Positions 8,751-17,659 of a DNA stretch of 64,000 bases are shown one piece after another. The stretch's first letter is position 1. Every line of letters starts with the position of its first letter. The stretch comes from Aerobium sp039839275 (GTDB lineage Bacteria > Pseudomonadota > Alphaproteobacteria > Rhizobiales > Rhizobiaceae). A program made the translations under genes and the position numbers. The DNA lies in assembly GCF_039839275.1 (NCBI RefSeq), contig NZ_JBDOQP010000002.1, positions 1,324,831 through 1,388,830 of the forward strand, read 5' to 3'. The notes beneath the pieces were generated by a model, which saw nothing but the letters and a program-made list of their open reading frames with translations, was not told the origin of the DNA and made no database searches.

Positions 8751-8766
8751 TTTCGCAAATGCGAAA
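8751..8766. promoter_or_regulatory. Perfect palindrome upstream of typA
   Basis: TTTCGCA (8751-8757) and TGCGAAA (8760-8766) are perfect inverted arms around a 2-base centre, 70 bases upstream of the typA ATG. Size and symmetry fit a dimeric regulator operator. It could also form a short mRNA hairpin. Confidence 0.4.
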
Positions 8767-8836
8767 AAGCCTGTATAGCGCCGCCAACCGAAAAAATGCC
8801 GCGCCCTGACGTGCCGGCCAAGCCTCCGAGAGACTT

Positions 8837-10666
8837 ATGAAGCTTCGAAACATCGCGATCATCGCGCATGTCGACCATGGCAAGACCACCCTCGTCGACG
8901 AACTCCTCAAGCAGTCGGGCTCGTTCCGCGAAAACCAGCGCGTCGCAGAGCGCGCGATGGATTCCAACGATCTCGAGAAGGAGCGTGGCATCACGATCCT
9001 GGCGAAGGCCACGTCGGTCGACTGGAAGGATGCCCGCATCAACATCGTCGACACGCCCGGCCACGCCGATTTCGGCGGCGAGGTGGAGCGCATCCTTTCG
9101 ATGGTGGATGGCGCGATCGTACTGGTCGACGCCGCCGAGGGCCCGATGCCGCAGACCAAGTTCGTCGTCGGCAAGGCGCTAAAGGTCGGCCTGCGCCCGA
9201 TCGTGGTGATCAACAAGATCGACCGCCCGGACGCACGTCACGTTGAAGTCGTCAATGAGGTCTTCGACCTGTTCGCGGCTCTCGATGCGACCGACGAGCA
9301 GCTCGACTTCCCGATCCTCTACGGATCGGGCCGCGACGGCTGGGTCTCCGAAAATCCGGAAGGCCCCAAGGACCAGCGCCTTGCACCGTTGTTCGACCTG
9401 GTGCTGGACCACGTTCCGGAGCCGACGGTCGAGCCGGGCCCGTTCCGCATGATCGGTACGATCCTCGAGGCCAATCCGTTTCTGGGTCGCATCATCACCG
9501 GCCGCATCGCGTCGGGCACGCTGAAGTCCAACCAGCAGGTCAAGGTGCTGCACCATGACGGCTCGCTGATCGAGACCGGCCGCATCTCGAAGATTCTCGC
9601 CTTCCGGGGGCTGGAGCGTCAGCCGATCGAAGAGGCGCAGGCCGGCGACATCGTCGCGATCGCGGGCCTGTCGAAGGGCACAGTCGCCGACACGTTCTGC
9701 GACACGTCCGTCAGCGAGCCGATGCAGGCCCAGCCGATCGATCCGCCGACCGTGACCATGTCCTTCATCGTCAACGACTCGCCGCTGGCGGGCACCGAAG
9801 GCGACAAGGTGACGAGCCGCGTCATTCGCGACCGCCTGCTGAAGGAAGCGGAGGGCAATGTCGCGCTCAAGATCGAGGAATCGGCCGACAAGGATTCGTT
9901 CTACGTGTCCGGCCGTGGGGAATTGCAGCTCGCGGTGCTCATCGAGACGATGCGCCGCGAGGGATTCGAGCTTGCCGTCTCGCGTCCGCGCGTCGTCATG
10001 CAGAAGGACGACAGTGGCGAGCTTCTCGAGCCCATCGAAGAAGTCGTCATCGACGTCGACGAGGAGCATTCGGGCGTTGTCGTGCAGAAGATGTCTGAAC
10101 GCAAGGCCGAGATGGTCGAGTTGCGCCCATCGGGCGGCGACCGCCAGCGCCTTGTCTTCCATGCACCGACACGCGGCCTCATCGGCTACCAGTCGGAGCT
10201 GCTGACGGATACGCGCGGCACCGCGGTCATGAACCGCCTGTTCCACTCCTACCAGCCCTACAAGGGCGAGCTCGCGGGCCGCTCCAACGGTGTGCTGATC
10301 TCGAACGAGCAGGGCGAGTCCGTCGCATTCGCGATGTGGAACCTCGAGGATCGCGGCCCGATGGTCATCGATGCCGGCGTCAAGGTCTATCAGGGCATGA
10401 TCATCGGCATCCACTCGCGCGACAACGATCTCGAAGTGAACGTGCTCAAGGGCAAGAAGCTCACCAACATCCGCGCCGCCGGCAAGGACGAGGCCGTGCG
10501 CCTCACGCCGCCGATCCGCATGACCCTGGAACGCGCGCTCGCCTGGATCCAGGACGACGAGCTGGTCGAGGTGACGCCGAAGACCATCCGCCTGCGCAAG
10601 CTTTACCTCGATCCGAACGAGCGCAAGCGCTTCGAAAAGAGCAAGTCGGTCGCAGGCGCGGCCTGA
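8837..10666 (+). CDS. typA: Ribosome-binding GTPase TypA/BipA
   Basis: Translational GTPase related to EF-G that assists late 50S assembly and stress adaptation. The 609-residue product has G1 AHVDHGKT (residues 10-17), the G2 region at RGITI, G3 DTPGH and G4 NKID. Then come the domain II beta-barrel, the EF-G-like domains III and V, and the TypA-specific C-terminal domain. Length and ATG agree with the family. It is a single transcription unit ended by a strong terminator just downstream. Confidence 0.97.
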   Translation: MKLRNIAIIAHVDHGKTTLVDELLKQSGSFRENQRVAERAMDSNDLEKERGITILAKATSVDWKDARINIVDTPGHADFGGEVERILSMVDGAIVLVDAAEGPMPQTKFVVGKALKVGLRPIVVINKIDRPDARHVEVVNEVFDLFAALDATDEQLDFPILYGSGRDGWVSENPEGPKDQRLAPLFDLVLDHVPEPTVEPGPFRMIGTILEANPFLGRIITGRIASGTLKSNQQVKVLHHDGSLIETGRISKILAFRGLERQPIEEAQAGDIVAIAGLSKGTVADTFCDTSVSEPMQAQPIDPPTVTMSFIVNDSPLAGTEGDKVTSRVIRDRLLKEAEGNVALKIEESADKDSFYVSGRGELQLAVLIETMRREGFELAVSRPRVVMQKDDSGELLEPIEEVVIDVDEEHSGVVVQKMSERKAEMVELRPSGGDRQRLVFHAPTRGLIGYQSELLTDTRGTAVMNRLFHSYQPYKGELAGRSNGVLISNEQGESVAFAMWNLEDRGPMVIDAGVKVYQGMIIGIHSRDNDLEVNVLKGKKLTNIRAAGKDEAVRLTPPIRMTLERALAWIQDDELVEVTPKTIRLRKLYLDPNERKRFEKSKSVAGAA

Positions 10667-10693
10667 CACGGCGTCGAACCTGTCCAATACGTG

Positions 10694-10720
10694 AAACGGC
10701 GACCGCAGTGTCGCCGTTTT
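10694..10720. terminator. Rho-independent terminator after typA (bidirectional)
   Basis: AAACGGCGAC (10694-10703) pairs perfectly with GTCGCCGTTT (10710-10719) around a 6-base loop, with T residues on the right flank and A residues on the left. It sits between the convergent typA and AhpD-like genes and can serve both. Confidence 0.88.
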
Positions 10721-10743
10721 CATGATGCCTGCGCGTGAGCCGG

Positions 10744-11307
10744 CTATCGCGCCATGGCGTGGTATTCGACGTTCGGCCGCATATCGACGGCGGCGGCCAC
10801 CCGGTTCGACATGTTGAAGAACGAGGCCGTGGCGGCGATGTCCCAGATATCGCGCTCGGAAAAGCCGGCATCGCGAAGGCCCTGCCGGTCGTGCTCCTCG
10901 ATGGTGTCGGGTCGCTCCGTCAACTTGACCGCAAAATCGAGCATGGCCTTCTGCTTCGGCGAGAGTTCCGCGGCGCGATAGTTCATCACCATCTGTTCGC
11001 CGAGCTGAGGGTCGTTGGAGAGCTGCCGCACCGCGGCGCCATGGGCGGTGAGGCAGTAGTAGCAATGGTTCACCGATGACACGGCCACCGCGATCATCTC
11101 GCGTTCGAGCTTCGACAGCCCCGATTCACCCAGCATGAGCTCGTTGTACATGTCGGTGAAGGCGCGCAGCTTCCGGTCGTCGAACGCATATGCCTTCAGG
11201 ACGTTCGGGACGAGGCCGAGCTTTTCCTCGCACTTGGCGAAATAGGACTTCGTCGCATCCGAAAGATCGGTCGCCGCCAGGTCAAGCGCGGTTACCTTTT
11301 CGCTCAT
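10744..11307 (-). CDS. Peroxidase-related / carboxymuconolactone decarboxylase-family (AhpD-like) protein
   Basis: The 187-residue, all-helical type of protein carries the AhpD-like redox motif in NHCYYCLTAHG: CxxC followed by His three residues after the second Cys (about residues 81-88). Such proteins act as thiol-dependent peroxidases or disulfide reductases. The physiological partner here is unknown. The single ATG start is followed by an N-terminal segment (LGLVPNVLKAYA) typical of the 'uncharacterised peroxidase-related' branch. It is divergent from the glutamate dehydrogenase gene. Confidence 0.87.
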   Translation of the reverse strand: MSEKVTALDLAATDLSDATKSYFAKCEEKLGLVPNVLKAYAFDDRKLRAFTDMYNELMLGESGLSKLEREMIAVAVSSVNHCYYCLTAHGAAVRQLSNDPQLGEQMVMNYRAAELSPKQKAMLDFAVKLTERPDTIEEHDRQGLRDAGFSERDIWDIAATASFFNMSNRVAAAVDMRPNVEYHAMAR

Positions 11308-11360
11308 CGTTTCATCTCCCTTTCATTGTTTGCCGGCCAGTATGGCGACGGGTCGTCAAA

Positions 11361-11394
11361 CGACTTTTGTCTGTTACGATACAGGCAAAAGTCG
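11361..11394 (+). promoter_or_regulatory. 13-bp stem-loop directly before the glutamate dehydrogenase ribosome site
   Basis: CGACTTTTGTCTG (11361-11373) and CAGGCAAAAGTCG (11382-11394) pair over 13 positions (12 Watson-Crick plus one G-U in RNA) around an 8-base loop. The Shine-Dalgarno GGAGG (11396-11400) begins two bases after the stem, 22 bases before the ATG. It may be a DNA operator or an RNA element affecting translation or stability. Confidence 0.6.
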
Positions 11395-11415
11395 AGGAGG
11401 GGAGAGGGATTCGCC

Positions 11416-14400
11416 ATGGGGTCGGGCAAGAAATCGCCGCAGGGCAAGGCGGCAACGAAGGCAGGCAGCGAGGAAGTCGGAAGGCTGGCATCGTTCCTGC
11501 GGGCGCGGGCGCCGGCTGAAGACCTCGCGACATATGACGACGCGGTCTTCGAGAAGGCCATCGCACTCGCCTACCGGTCGCTCAAGAAGCACCGGGAGGG
11601 CGACAGCGTCGTGTCGATCGACAACGACCCCGCGCTGGTGCGCCATGGGCGACCGATCACGGCGATCACGATCGTCAACGACAACATGCCGTTCCTGTTC
11701 GATTCGATCACCGGCGAGATCACCGAGAGTTCCGGCGAGGCATCGCTGGTGCTGCACCCGATCCTGCTGGTGAAACACAACAGGTCGGGCGTCGCGGAAC
11801 TGGTCGGCGACGGCTCGGGTGGCAAGATCGACACTGAGGCCGACAAGGTCAGCCTGATCCACGTCCATGTCGGGCGCCTGGGCGAGGATGCGGCCGAAGC
11901 GCTCAGGGCAAAGCTGGAGCAGGTGCTGTCTCAGGTGAAGGTGGCGGTCTCCGACTGGAAGCCGATGCTGGCCCGGCTCGACGAAGCGATCCACGATTTC
12001 CGCTATGCGCCGATTCCGCTCGGCAAGGACGAGGTGACGGAAGCCATCGCCTTCCTGGAGTGGCTGCGCGACGACAATTTCACATTCCTCGGCATGCGTG
12101 AGTTCAAATATGTCGGCGGCGAAAAGACCGGCACGCTGGAAAGAACCCGCAAGGCGGGGCTCGGAATCCTCGCCGACCCGGATGTCAGGGTTCTGCGCCG
12201 GGGCGACGAACCGGTCACGACGACGCCCGAAATCCGCGCCTTCCTACATGGGCCGGAGCCGCTTCTGGTCACCAAGGCCAACGCCAAGTCGATCGTGCAT
12301 CGGCGCATCTATCTCGACTATGTCGGCGTCAAGACGTTCGACGCAAAGGGCAAGCTGACCGGAGAACTGCGCATCGTCGGGCTGTTCACCTCCACGGCCT
12401 ACACGCGCTCGGTGATGAAGATCCCGTATATCCGGTCGAAGGCCAATGCGGTCATCGCCAAGTCCGGTTTCGACCCGCACGACCATTCCGGCAAGGCGCT
12501 GATCAATGTGCTGGAATCCTATCCGCGCGACGAGCTCTTCCAGATTCCCGTGCCGGTGCTGCGCAAGCACGCCGAGGCGATCCTCGCGCTGGGCGAGCGG
12601 CCGCGCGTGCGCGCCCTGGTGCGTGTCGACCAGTTCGACCGCTTCGTTTCCGCGATCATCTTCGTGCCGCGAGACCGCTATGATTCCAACGTGCGCGAGC
12701 GGATAGGCGAGTTTCTCAAGACGGCGTTCGACGGTCGTTTGTCGGCTTACTATCCGGCTTTCCCGGAAGGGACGCTGGCGCGCGTTCATTTCATCATCGG
12801 TCGCTCGGGCGGCAAGACCCCCAAAGTGGAGATCGAGGCGCTGGAGGCAGCGCTGCGCTCGATCGTGCGCACCTGGGACGACGCGCTGCGGGAAGCGGCG
12901 TCCGACGCGCAGTCAAGCCCGTCGCTGATCGCGATCGCCAATCGCCTGCCGCAGAACTATCGCAACTCGTTCTCGCCAGAGACGGCATTGCGCGACGCCG
13001 GCCGCATCGCGACGATCACCGCCGAAGACCCGATCGCCGTCGACTTCTATCACCTTGCGGACGACGAGCCGTCTGGCGCGGCGCTGAAGATCTACCATCA
13101 CGGAACACCGGTGGCGCTTTCGATGCGCGTTCCGCTGCTCGAAAACATTGGCTTCCGCGTCATCAGCGAACGGACGTTCGAAATCGCCGCGGAGGACGGG
13201 GGGGAGCCGGTCTTCATCCACGACATGGAGCTCGTCAACGCCTTTGGCGGGCCGGTCGATCTGGCCGGCGGCGGGCTGCTGCTCGAAGAGGTCTTTCTTT
13301 CGATCTGGCGCGGCGAAACCGACAATGACGGATATGCCGCCCTCGTCCAGACCGCCGGGCTTCGCGCCCGTGAAATCCAGCTCCTGCGTGCCTATGGGCG
13401 CTACCTGCAGCAGGCCGGCATTCCGCAGAGCCAGGACTTCATCGCCGCCGTGCTGACCCGCCATCCCGACATCGCGCGCGCGCTGTTCGGGCTTTTCGTG
13501 GCGCGCTTCGATACGCAAGGCGGCAAGGACGGCGAAGTGACGGCAAGGCATCTCAAGGCGGCGATCAAGGATGCGCTCGATGAGGTGCCGAACCTCGATG
13601 ACGACACGATCCTGCGGCGCTATGAAAACCTGATCGATTCCACCTTGCGCACCAACTATTTCGCGCGCGAGTCCGATGCGCCGCGTTCATTGGCGATCAA
13701 GCTGGACTCGCGCAACGTGATGGGACTGCCGGAACCGAAGCCATGGCGGGAAATCTACGTCTACGGGCCACAGGTCGAGGGCGTGCATCTGCGTTTCGGC
13801 GCGGTGGCGCGCGGCGGCCTGCGCTGGTCCGACCGGGCGCAGGACTATCGGACCGAGGTGCTGGGGCTGGTCAAGGCGCAGCAGGTGAAGAACGCCGTGA
13901 TCGTGCCCGTGGGCGCCAAGGGCGGGTTCTATCCGCGCCTTCTGCCCGCCGGCGGCAGCCGCGGCGACATCTTCGCTGCCGGCAAGGCCGCCTATGTGAA
14001 CTTCGTTTCCAGCCTGCTGTCGATCACGGACAATCTCGAAGGCGACACCGTCGTGCCGCCTGCCGCCATGGAACGCCGCGACGGCGACGACCCCTATTTC
14101 GTGGTTGCCGCCGACAAGGGCACGGCGACGTTCTCCGATACCGCCAATGCCATCAGCCAGGCGCATGGCTTCTGGCTCGACGACGCTTTCGCGTCGGGCG
14201 GCTCGGCCGGCTACGACCACAAGAAGATGGGCATTACAGCGCGGGGTGCGTGGGAAGCCGTCAAGCGGCATTTCCGCGAGATGAACCGAGACATCCAACG
14301 CGAGCCGTTCACTGTTGCAGGCGTCGGCGACATGTCGGGCGACGTCTTTGGCAATGGAATGCTGCTGTCGCCCTGCATCCGCCTGGTCGCGGCCTTCGAC

Positions 14401-16191
14401 CATCGCGACATCTTCCTCGATCCCACGCCTGACGAGGCCGCGTCGTTCGAGGAGCGCCAGCGGCTGTTCGACAACCCGCAGCTCAACTGGCAGGACTACG
14501 ACCGCTCGAAGCTGTCGGAAGGCGGGATGATCATTTCGCGCACCACCAAGTCGGTGACTCTCAGCGATCAGGCCGCCGAATTGCTCGGCTTGCAGAAGAA
14601 GACCGCGTCGCCAGCCGAGATCATGAATGCCATTCTCAAGGCGCATGTCGACCTTTTGTGGTTCGGCGGCATCGGCACCTATGTACGCGGGTCAAACGAG
14701 AGCAATGGAGACGTGGGCGACCGGGCAAACGATGCGATCCGCATCACGGGCACGGAAGTCGGCGCCAAGGTCGTCGGCGAAGGCGCCAATCTGGGCATGA
14801 CCCAGCGCGCGCGCATCGAATACGGCCTTGCGGGCGGTCGCTGCAATTCCGATGCGATCGACAATTCGGCCGGGGTCAATTCGTCTGACGTCGAGGTGAA
14901 CATCAAGATCGCGCTGGCTGCGGCCATGCGGAAAGGGTCGTTGACCCGGCCGGCGCGCAACAAGCTGCTGGCCGACATGACGGAGGACGTGGCCGGCCTG
15001 GTGCTCGCCAACAATTACGAGCAGACGCTGGCGGTTTCTCTGGCGCGTCGGCGCGGACTTGCCGACCTGACGCATCAGGAGCGGTTCATGCAGGCGCTGG
15101 AAGCGCGGGGGCTGCTCGACCGTGTCGTCGAGGTGCTTCCGTCGAGCGCGGCGGTGGCCGAGCGCGAAGCGCGCGGCGAGGCGCTGACTCGTGCGGAAAT
15201 CGGCGTGTTGCTCGCCTATGCGAAGATCGTGCTGTTCGACGATATCGTGGCCAGTGGTCTTCCCGACGACCCGCATCTGGAAATGGACCTGATGGCGTAT
15301 TTTCCGGGGCGCATGTCGAAGAAATACGCCGACGAAATCCGGGGACACAGGCTGCGGCGCGAGATCATCGCGACACTGCTCGCCAACGATGCCATCAACC
15401 GTGGCGGGCCTTCCTTCATCACCCGGATGCAGGATCTGACGGGTCGCACGGCGGCGGAAGTCGTCTCGGCGTTCACGGTTGTGCGCGACGGCTTCGAACT
15501 GCCGGCGCTCTATGCGCAGATCGACGCGCTGGACGCGAAGATCGACGGCGACATCCAGTTGGAGCTTTACCAGACGGTCGGTCGGCTGGTTCATGCAGCC
15601 ACTGGCTGGCTGCTCAAGAACGACGATGGCGCCGCGCCGCTGGGAGAGCGGATATCGGCGCTACGCGAGGCACGGAAGACTCTCGAGGGCAAGATCGGCG
15701 CGATGGTTCCAGCCTTCACGTCGGACCGCCTGCGCGACCGCGCCCATGGCCTGTTCAAGGCCGGCGCGCCCGAGGCACTGGCGGAGCGCGTTGCCTTCCT
15801 GTCGATCTCCGAACTCATCCCCGATATTGCCCAGGTGGCGCAGGAGGCGAAAGCGGGCTTGCTCGAGGCCGCACGCGCCTTCTTCGCCGTCACCGAGGCG
15901 TTCCGGATCGGCCGGATTTCGGATGCCGCTCGATCGATCTCGCCGACCGATTATTATGACGGGCTGGCACTGTCTCGTGCCACGGAAACGGTGAGTGCGG
16001 CGCGACGCGGCATGGCGACAAGCGCGCTGGTCAGCCATGGCAAGGAGACCGACCCCGTCGCAGCCTGGCTGGAAGCCGGAGGCGAACGCGTGTCGCGCAC
16101 CCGCGACCGGCTGCAGGCGCTGACGGAAGGCGGAGACCTGACGGTTTCGCGGCTGACGGTGGCGGCGGGGCTGATGGCGGATCTGAGCTGA
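11416..16191 (+). CDS. NAD-specific glutamate dehydrogenase, large (about 180 kDa) type
   Basis: Catalyses oxidative deamination of glutamate to 2-oxoglutarate with NAD, feeding glutamate into the TCA cycle. The 1,591-residue product matches the large bacterial class. It has a long N-terminal regulatory region with ACT-like segments (about 1-650), then the catalytic core. The core shows PRSLAIKLDS, the RGGLRWSDR substrate-binding block (about residues 800-810), VKNAVIVPVGAKGGF and the nucleotide-binding KVVGEGANLGMTQRARIEY, followed by a C-terminal extension. I chose ATG 11416 because GAGGAGGGGAGAGG lies just upstream. The frame is open further back to 11326 but is unsupported there. Confidence 0.96.
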   Translation: MGSGKKSPQGKAATKAGSEEVGRLASFLRARAPAEDLATYDDAVFEKAIALAYRSLKKHREGDSVVSIDNDPALVRHGRPITAITIVNDNMPFLFDSITGEITESSGEASLVLHPILLVKHNRSGVAELVGDGSGGKIDTEADKVSLIHVHVGRLGEDAAEALRAKLEQVLSQVKVAVSDWKPMLARLDEAIHDFRYAPIPLGKDEVTEAIAFLEWLRDDNFTFLGMREFKYVGGEKTGTLERTRKAGLGILADPDVRVLRRGDEPVTTTPEIRAFLHGPEPLLVTKANAKSIVHRRIYLDYVGVKTFDAKGKLTGELRIVGLFTSTAYTRSVMKIPYIRSKANAVIAKSGFDPHDHSGKALINVLESYPRDELFQIPVPVLRKHAEAILALGERPRVRALVRVDQFDRFVSAIIFVPRDRYDSNVRERIGEFLKTAFDGRLSAYYPAFPEGTLARVHFIIGRSGGKTPKVEIEALEAALRSIVRTWDDALREAASDAQSSPSLIAIANRLPQNYRNSFSPETALRDAGRIATITAEDPIAVDFYHLADDEPSGAALKIYHHGTPVALSMRVPLLENIGFRVISERTFEIAAEDGGEPVFIHDMELVNAFGGPVDLAGGGLLLEEVFLSIWRGETDNDGYAALVQTAGLRAREIQLLRAYGRYLQQAGIPQSQDFIAAVLTRHPDIARALFGLFVARFDTQGGKDGEVTARHLKAAIKDALDEVPNLDDDTILRRYENLIDSTLRTNYFARESDAPRSLAIKLDSRNVMGLPEPKPWREIYVYGPQVEGVHLRFGAVARGGLRWSDRAQDYRTEVLGLVKAQQVKNAVIVPVGAKGGFYPRLLPAGGSRGDIFAAGKAAYVNFVSSLLSITDNLEGDTVVPPAAMERRDGDDPYFVVAADKGTATFSDTANAISQAHGFWLDDAFASGGSAGYDHKKMGITARGAWEAVKRHFREMNRDIQREPFTVAGVGDMSGDVFGNGMLLSPCIRLVAAFDHRDIFLDPTPDEAASFEERQRLFDNPQLNWQDYDRSKLSEGGMIISRTTKSVTLSDQAAELLGLQKKTASPAEIMNAILKAHVDLLWFGGIGTYVRGSNESNGDVGDRANDAIRITGTEVGAKVVGEGANLGMTQRARIEYGLAGGRCNSDAIDNSAGVNSSDVEVNIKIALAAAMRKGSLTRPARNKLLADMTEDVAGLVLANNYEQTLAVSLARRRGLADLTHQERFMQALEARGLLDRVVEVLPSSAAVAEREARGEALTRAEIGVLLAYAKIVLFDDIVASGLPDDPHLEMDLMAYFPGRMSKKYADEIRGHRLRREIIATLLANDAINRGGPSFITRMQDLTGRTAAEVVSAFTVVRDGFELPALYAQIDALDAKIDGDIQLELYQTVGRLVHAATGWLLKNDDGAAPLGERISALREARKTLEGKIGAMVPAFTSDRLRDRAHGLFKAGAPEALAERVAFLSISELIPDIAQVAQEAKAGLLEAARAFFAVTEAFRIGRISDAARSISPTDYYDGLALSRATETVSAARRGMATSALVSHGKETDPVAAWLEAGGERVSRTRDRLQALTEGGDLTVSRLTVAAGLMADLS

Positions 16192-16223
16192 ACGGACAAC
16201 CCGCGCGCTATCTCTCGTCATGG

Positions 16224-16253
16224 TGTTCGGCTAGGTTCTAGCCAATGCGAACA
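16224..16253 (+). promoter_or_regulatory. Nested inverted repeat upstream of the UMF1-type transporter
   Basis: GGCTAG (16229-16234) and CTAGCC (16238-16243) pair around GTT. Outer arms TGTTCG (16224-16229) and CGAACA (16248-16253) can extend the structure across a bulge. It lies 18 bases before the ATG at 16271 and may be an operator or leader hairpin. Confidence 0.4.
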
Positions 16254-16270
16254 GCCGATCGGGGACGGGA

Positions 16271-17659
16271 ATGAGTAACGAGGCAGACGTGCGTCCGGTG
16301 CCGCGCAGCGGCATCCGGGCCTGGATGATGTTCGACTGGGCGGCACAGCCATTCTTCACGGTGGTCACCACCTTCATCTTCGGGCCGTACTTCGTCTCCC
16401 GCATGGCCAGCGATCCAGCCACCGGCCAGGCGGCATGGGGCTACGGCATCGCGGCTGCCGGCATCGTCATTGCCATCCTGTCGCCGGTGCTGGGCTCGAT
16501 CGCCGACCGGGCCGGCGCGCGCAAGCCGTGGCTCGCGGCCTTCGCGGTGGTGCAGGTCATCAGCCTGTGCTGCCTGTGGCTGGCTGAGCCCGGCTCGTCG
16601 CTGGTGATGGTGCTTGTGTTCTTCTGCCTCGCCACCGTCGCCGCGGAGTTTTCGATCGTCTTCAACGATTCGATGATGCCGCGGCTCATCACCAAGGATG
16701 AGATCGGGCGGGTGTCCAACATCGCCTGGGGCCTCGGTTACCTCGGCGGCATGATCGTGCTGATTTTCGTCGTCGCCCTGCTCGCCGCGTCGCCTGAAAC
16801 CGGCAAGACGCTGATCGGTGCCGATCCGCTATTCGGGCTGGATCCGGTGCAAGGCGAGGATGCACGCGCCACCGGACCACTGTCGGCGCTCTGGTACGTC
16901 GTCTTCGTGCTGCCGCTGTTCCTGTTCACCCCGGACGCGCCCAAGGCGATGTCCGTGCGGCGCGCGGTCGGTGCCGGGCTGCGCGATCTGGCGAATACGA
17001 TTTCCGAAGCACGCCGCCGCGCTGGGCTGGTTCGCTTCCTCGTTGCACGGATGATCTACCAGGACGGCGTCAACGCGCTCCTGGCGCTGGGCGGGGCGTT
17101 CGCGGCGGCACTGTTTGCCTGGTCGATCACGGAGGTGGGTATCTTCGGCATCATCCTGAACATCGTCGCGGTTCCCGGATGCCTGCTGGCCAGTCGGATC
17201 GACACGGCACTGGGTTCCAAGACGGTGGTGATGATCTCGCTGGTGATGCTGTGCGTCGCCACCATCGGGATCATCTCGACGGGTCCCGGCTTCACCTTGT
17301 TCGGCGCGCTGCCCCTGCCGGCAGACGATTCCGGCGGGCTGTTCGGCACCGCCGCTGAGAAGGCATATATTCTCTACGGGTTGCTGGTCGGCCTGGCCTT
17401 CGGCCCCGTCCAGGCGTCCTCGCGCTCCTATCTGGCAAGGAGCGTGGCGGTCGATGAGGCGGGACGCTATTTCGGCCTCTATGCTTTCGCCGGGCGAGCA
17501 ACGAGTTTCCTCGCCCCATTCCTGGTTGCGACTGTCACGGTCGCCAGCGGATCGCCACGCCTCGGCATGGCGGTCATCATCATCTTCCTCGTTGCAGGGC
17601 TCATCATCCTGCGAACCGCGCCCTATCCGGCCCATAGTGCCCGGGAAAACTCCGACTAG
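16271..17659 (+). CDS. MFS transporter, UMF1/Atg22-like
   Basis: The 462-residue polytopic protein has about 12 membrane segments. Its start, ending in AWMMFDWAAQPFFTVVTTF, is typical of the UMF1 (Vacuole effluxer Atg22-like) branch, with MFS motif A-like GSIADRAGARKPW in the first loop. A central cytoplasmic stretch (about residues 195-250) separates the two halves. Family members are thought to export amino acids or related solutes, but the substrate here is unknown. Its TAG interlocks with the TAG of convergent purH at a shared CTAG. Confidence 0.87.
   Translation: MSNEADVRPVPRSGIRAWMMFDWAAQPFFTVVTTFIFGPYFVSRMASDPATGQAAWGYGIAAAGIVIAILSPVLGSIADRAGARKPWLAAFAVVQVISLCCLWLAEPGSSLVMVLVFFCLATVAAEFSIVFNDSMMPRLITKDEIGRVSNIAWGLGYLGGMIVLIFVVALLAASPETGKTLIGADPLFGLDPVQGEDARATGPLSALWYVVFVLPLFLFTPDAPKAMSVRRAVGAGLRDLANTISEARRRAGLVRFLVARMIYQDGVNALLALGGAFAAALFAWSITEVGIFGIILNIVAVPGCLLASRIDTALGSKTVVMISLVMLCVATIGIISTGPGFTLFGALPLPADDSGGLFGTAAEKAYILYGLLVGLAFGPVQASSRSYLARSVAVDEAGRYFGLYAFAGRATSFLAPFLVATVTVASGSPRLGMAVIIIFLVAGLIILRTAPYPAHSARENSD

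Noticed and set aside
9179..11065. Minus-strand open frame of about 630 codons opposite typA
   Set aside because: A shadow of typA in a GC-rich genome. No recognisable protein and it runs through the terminator.
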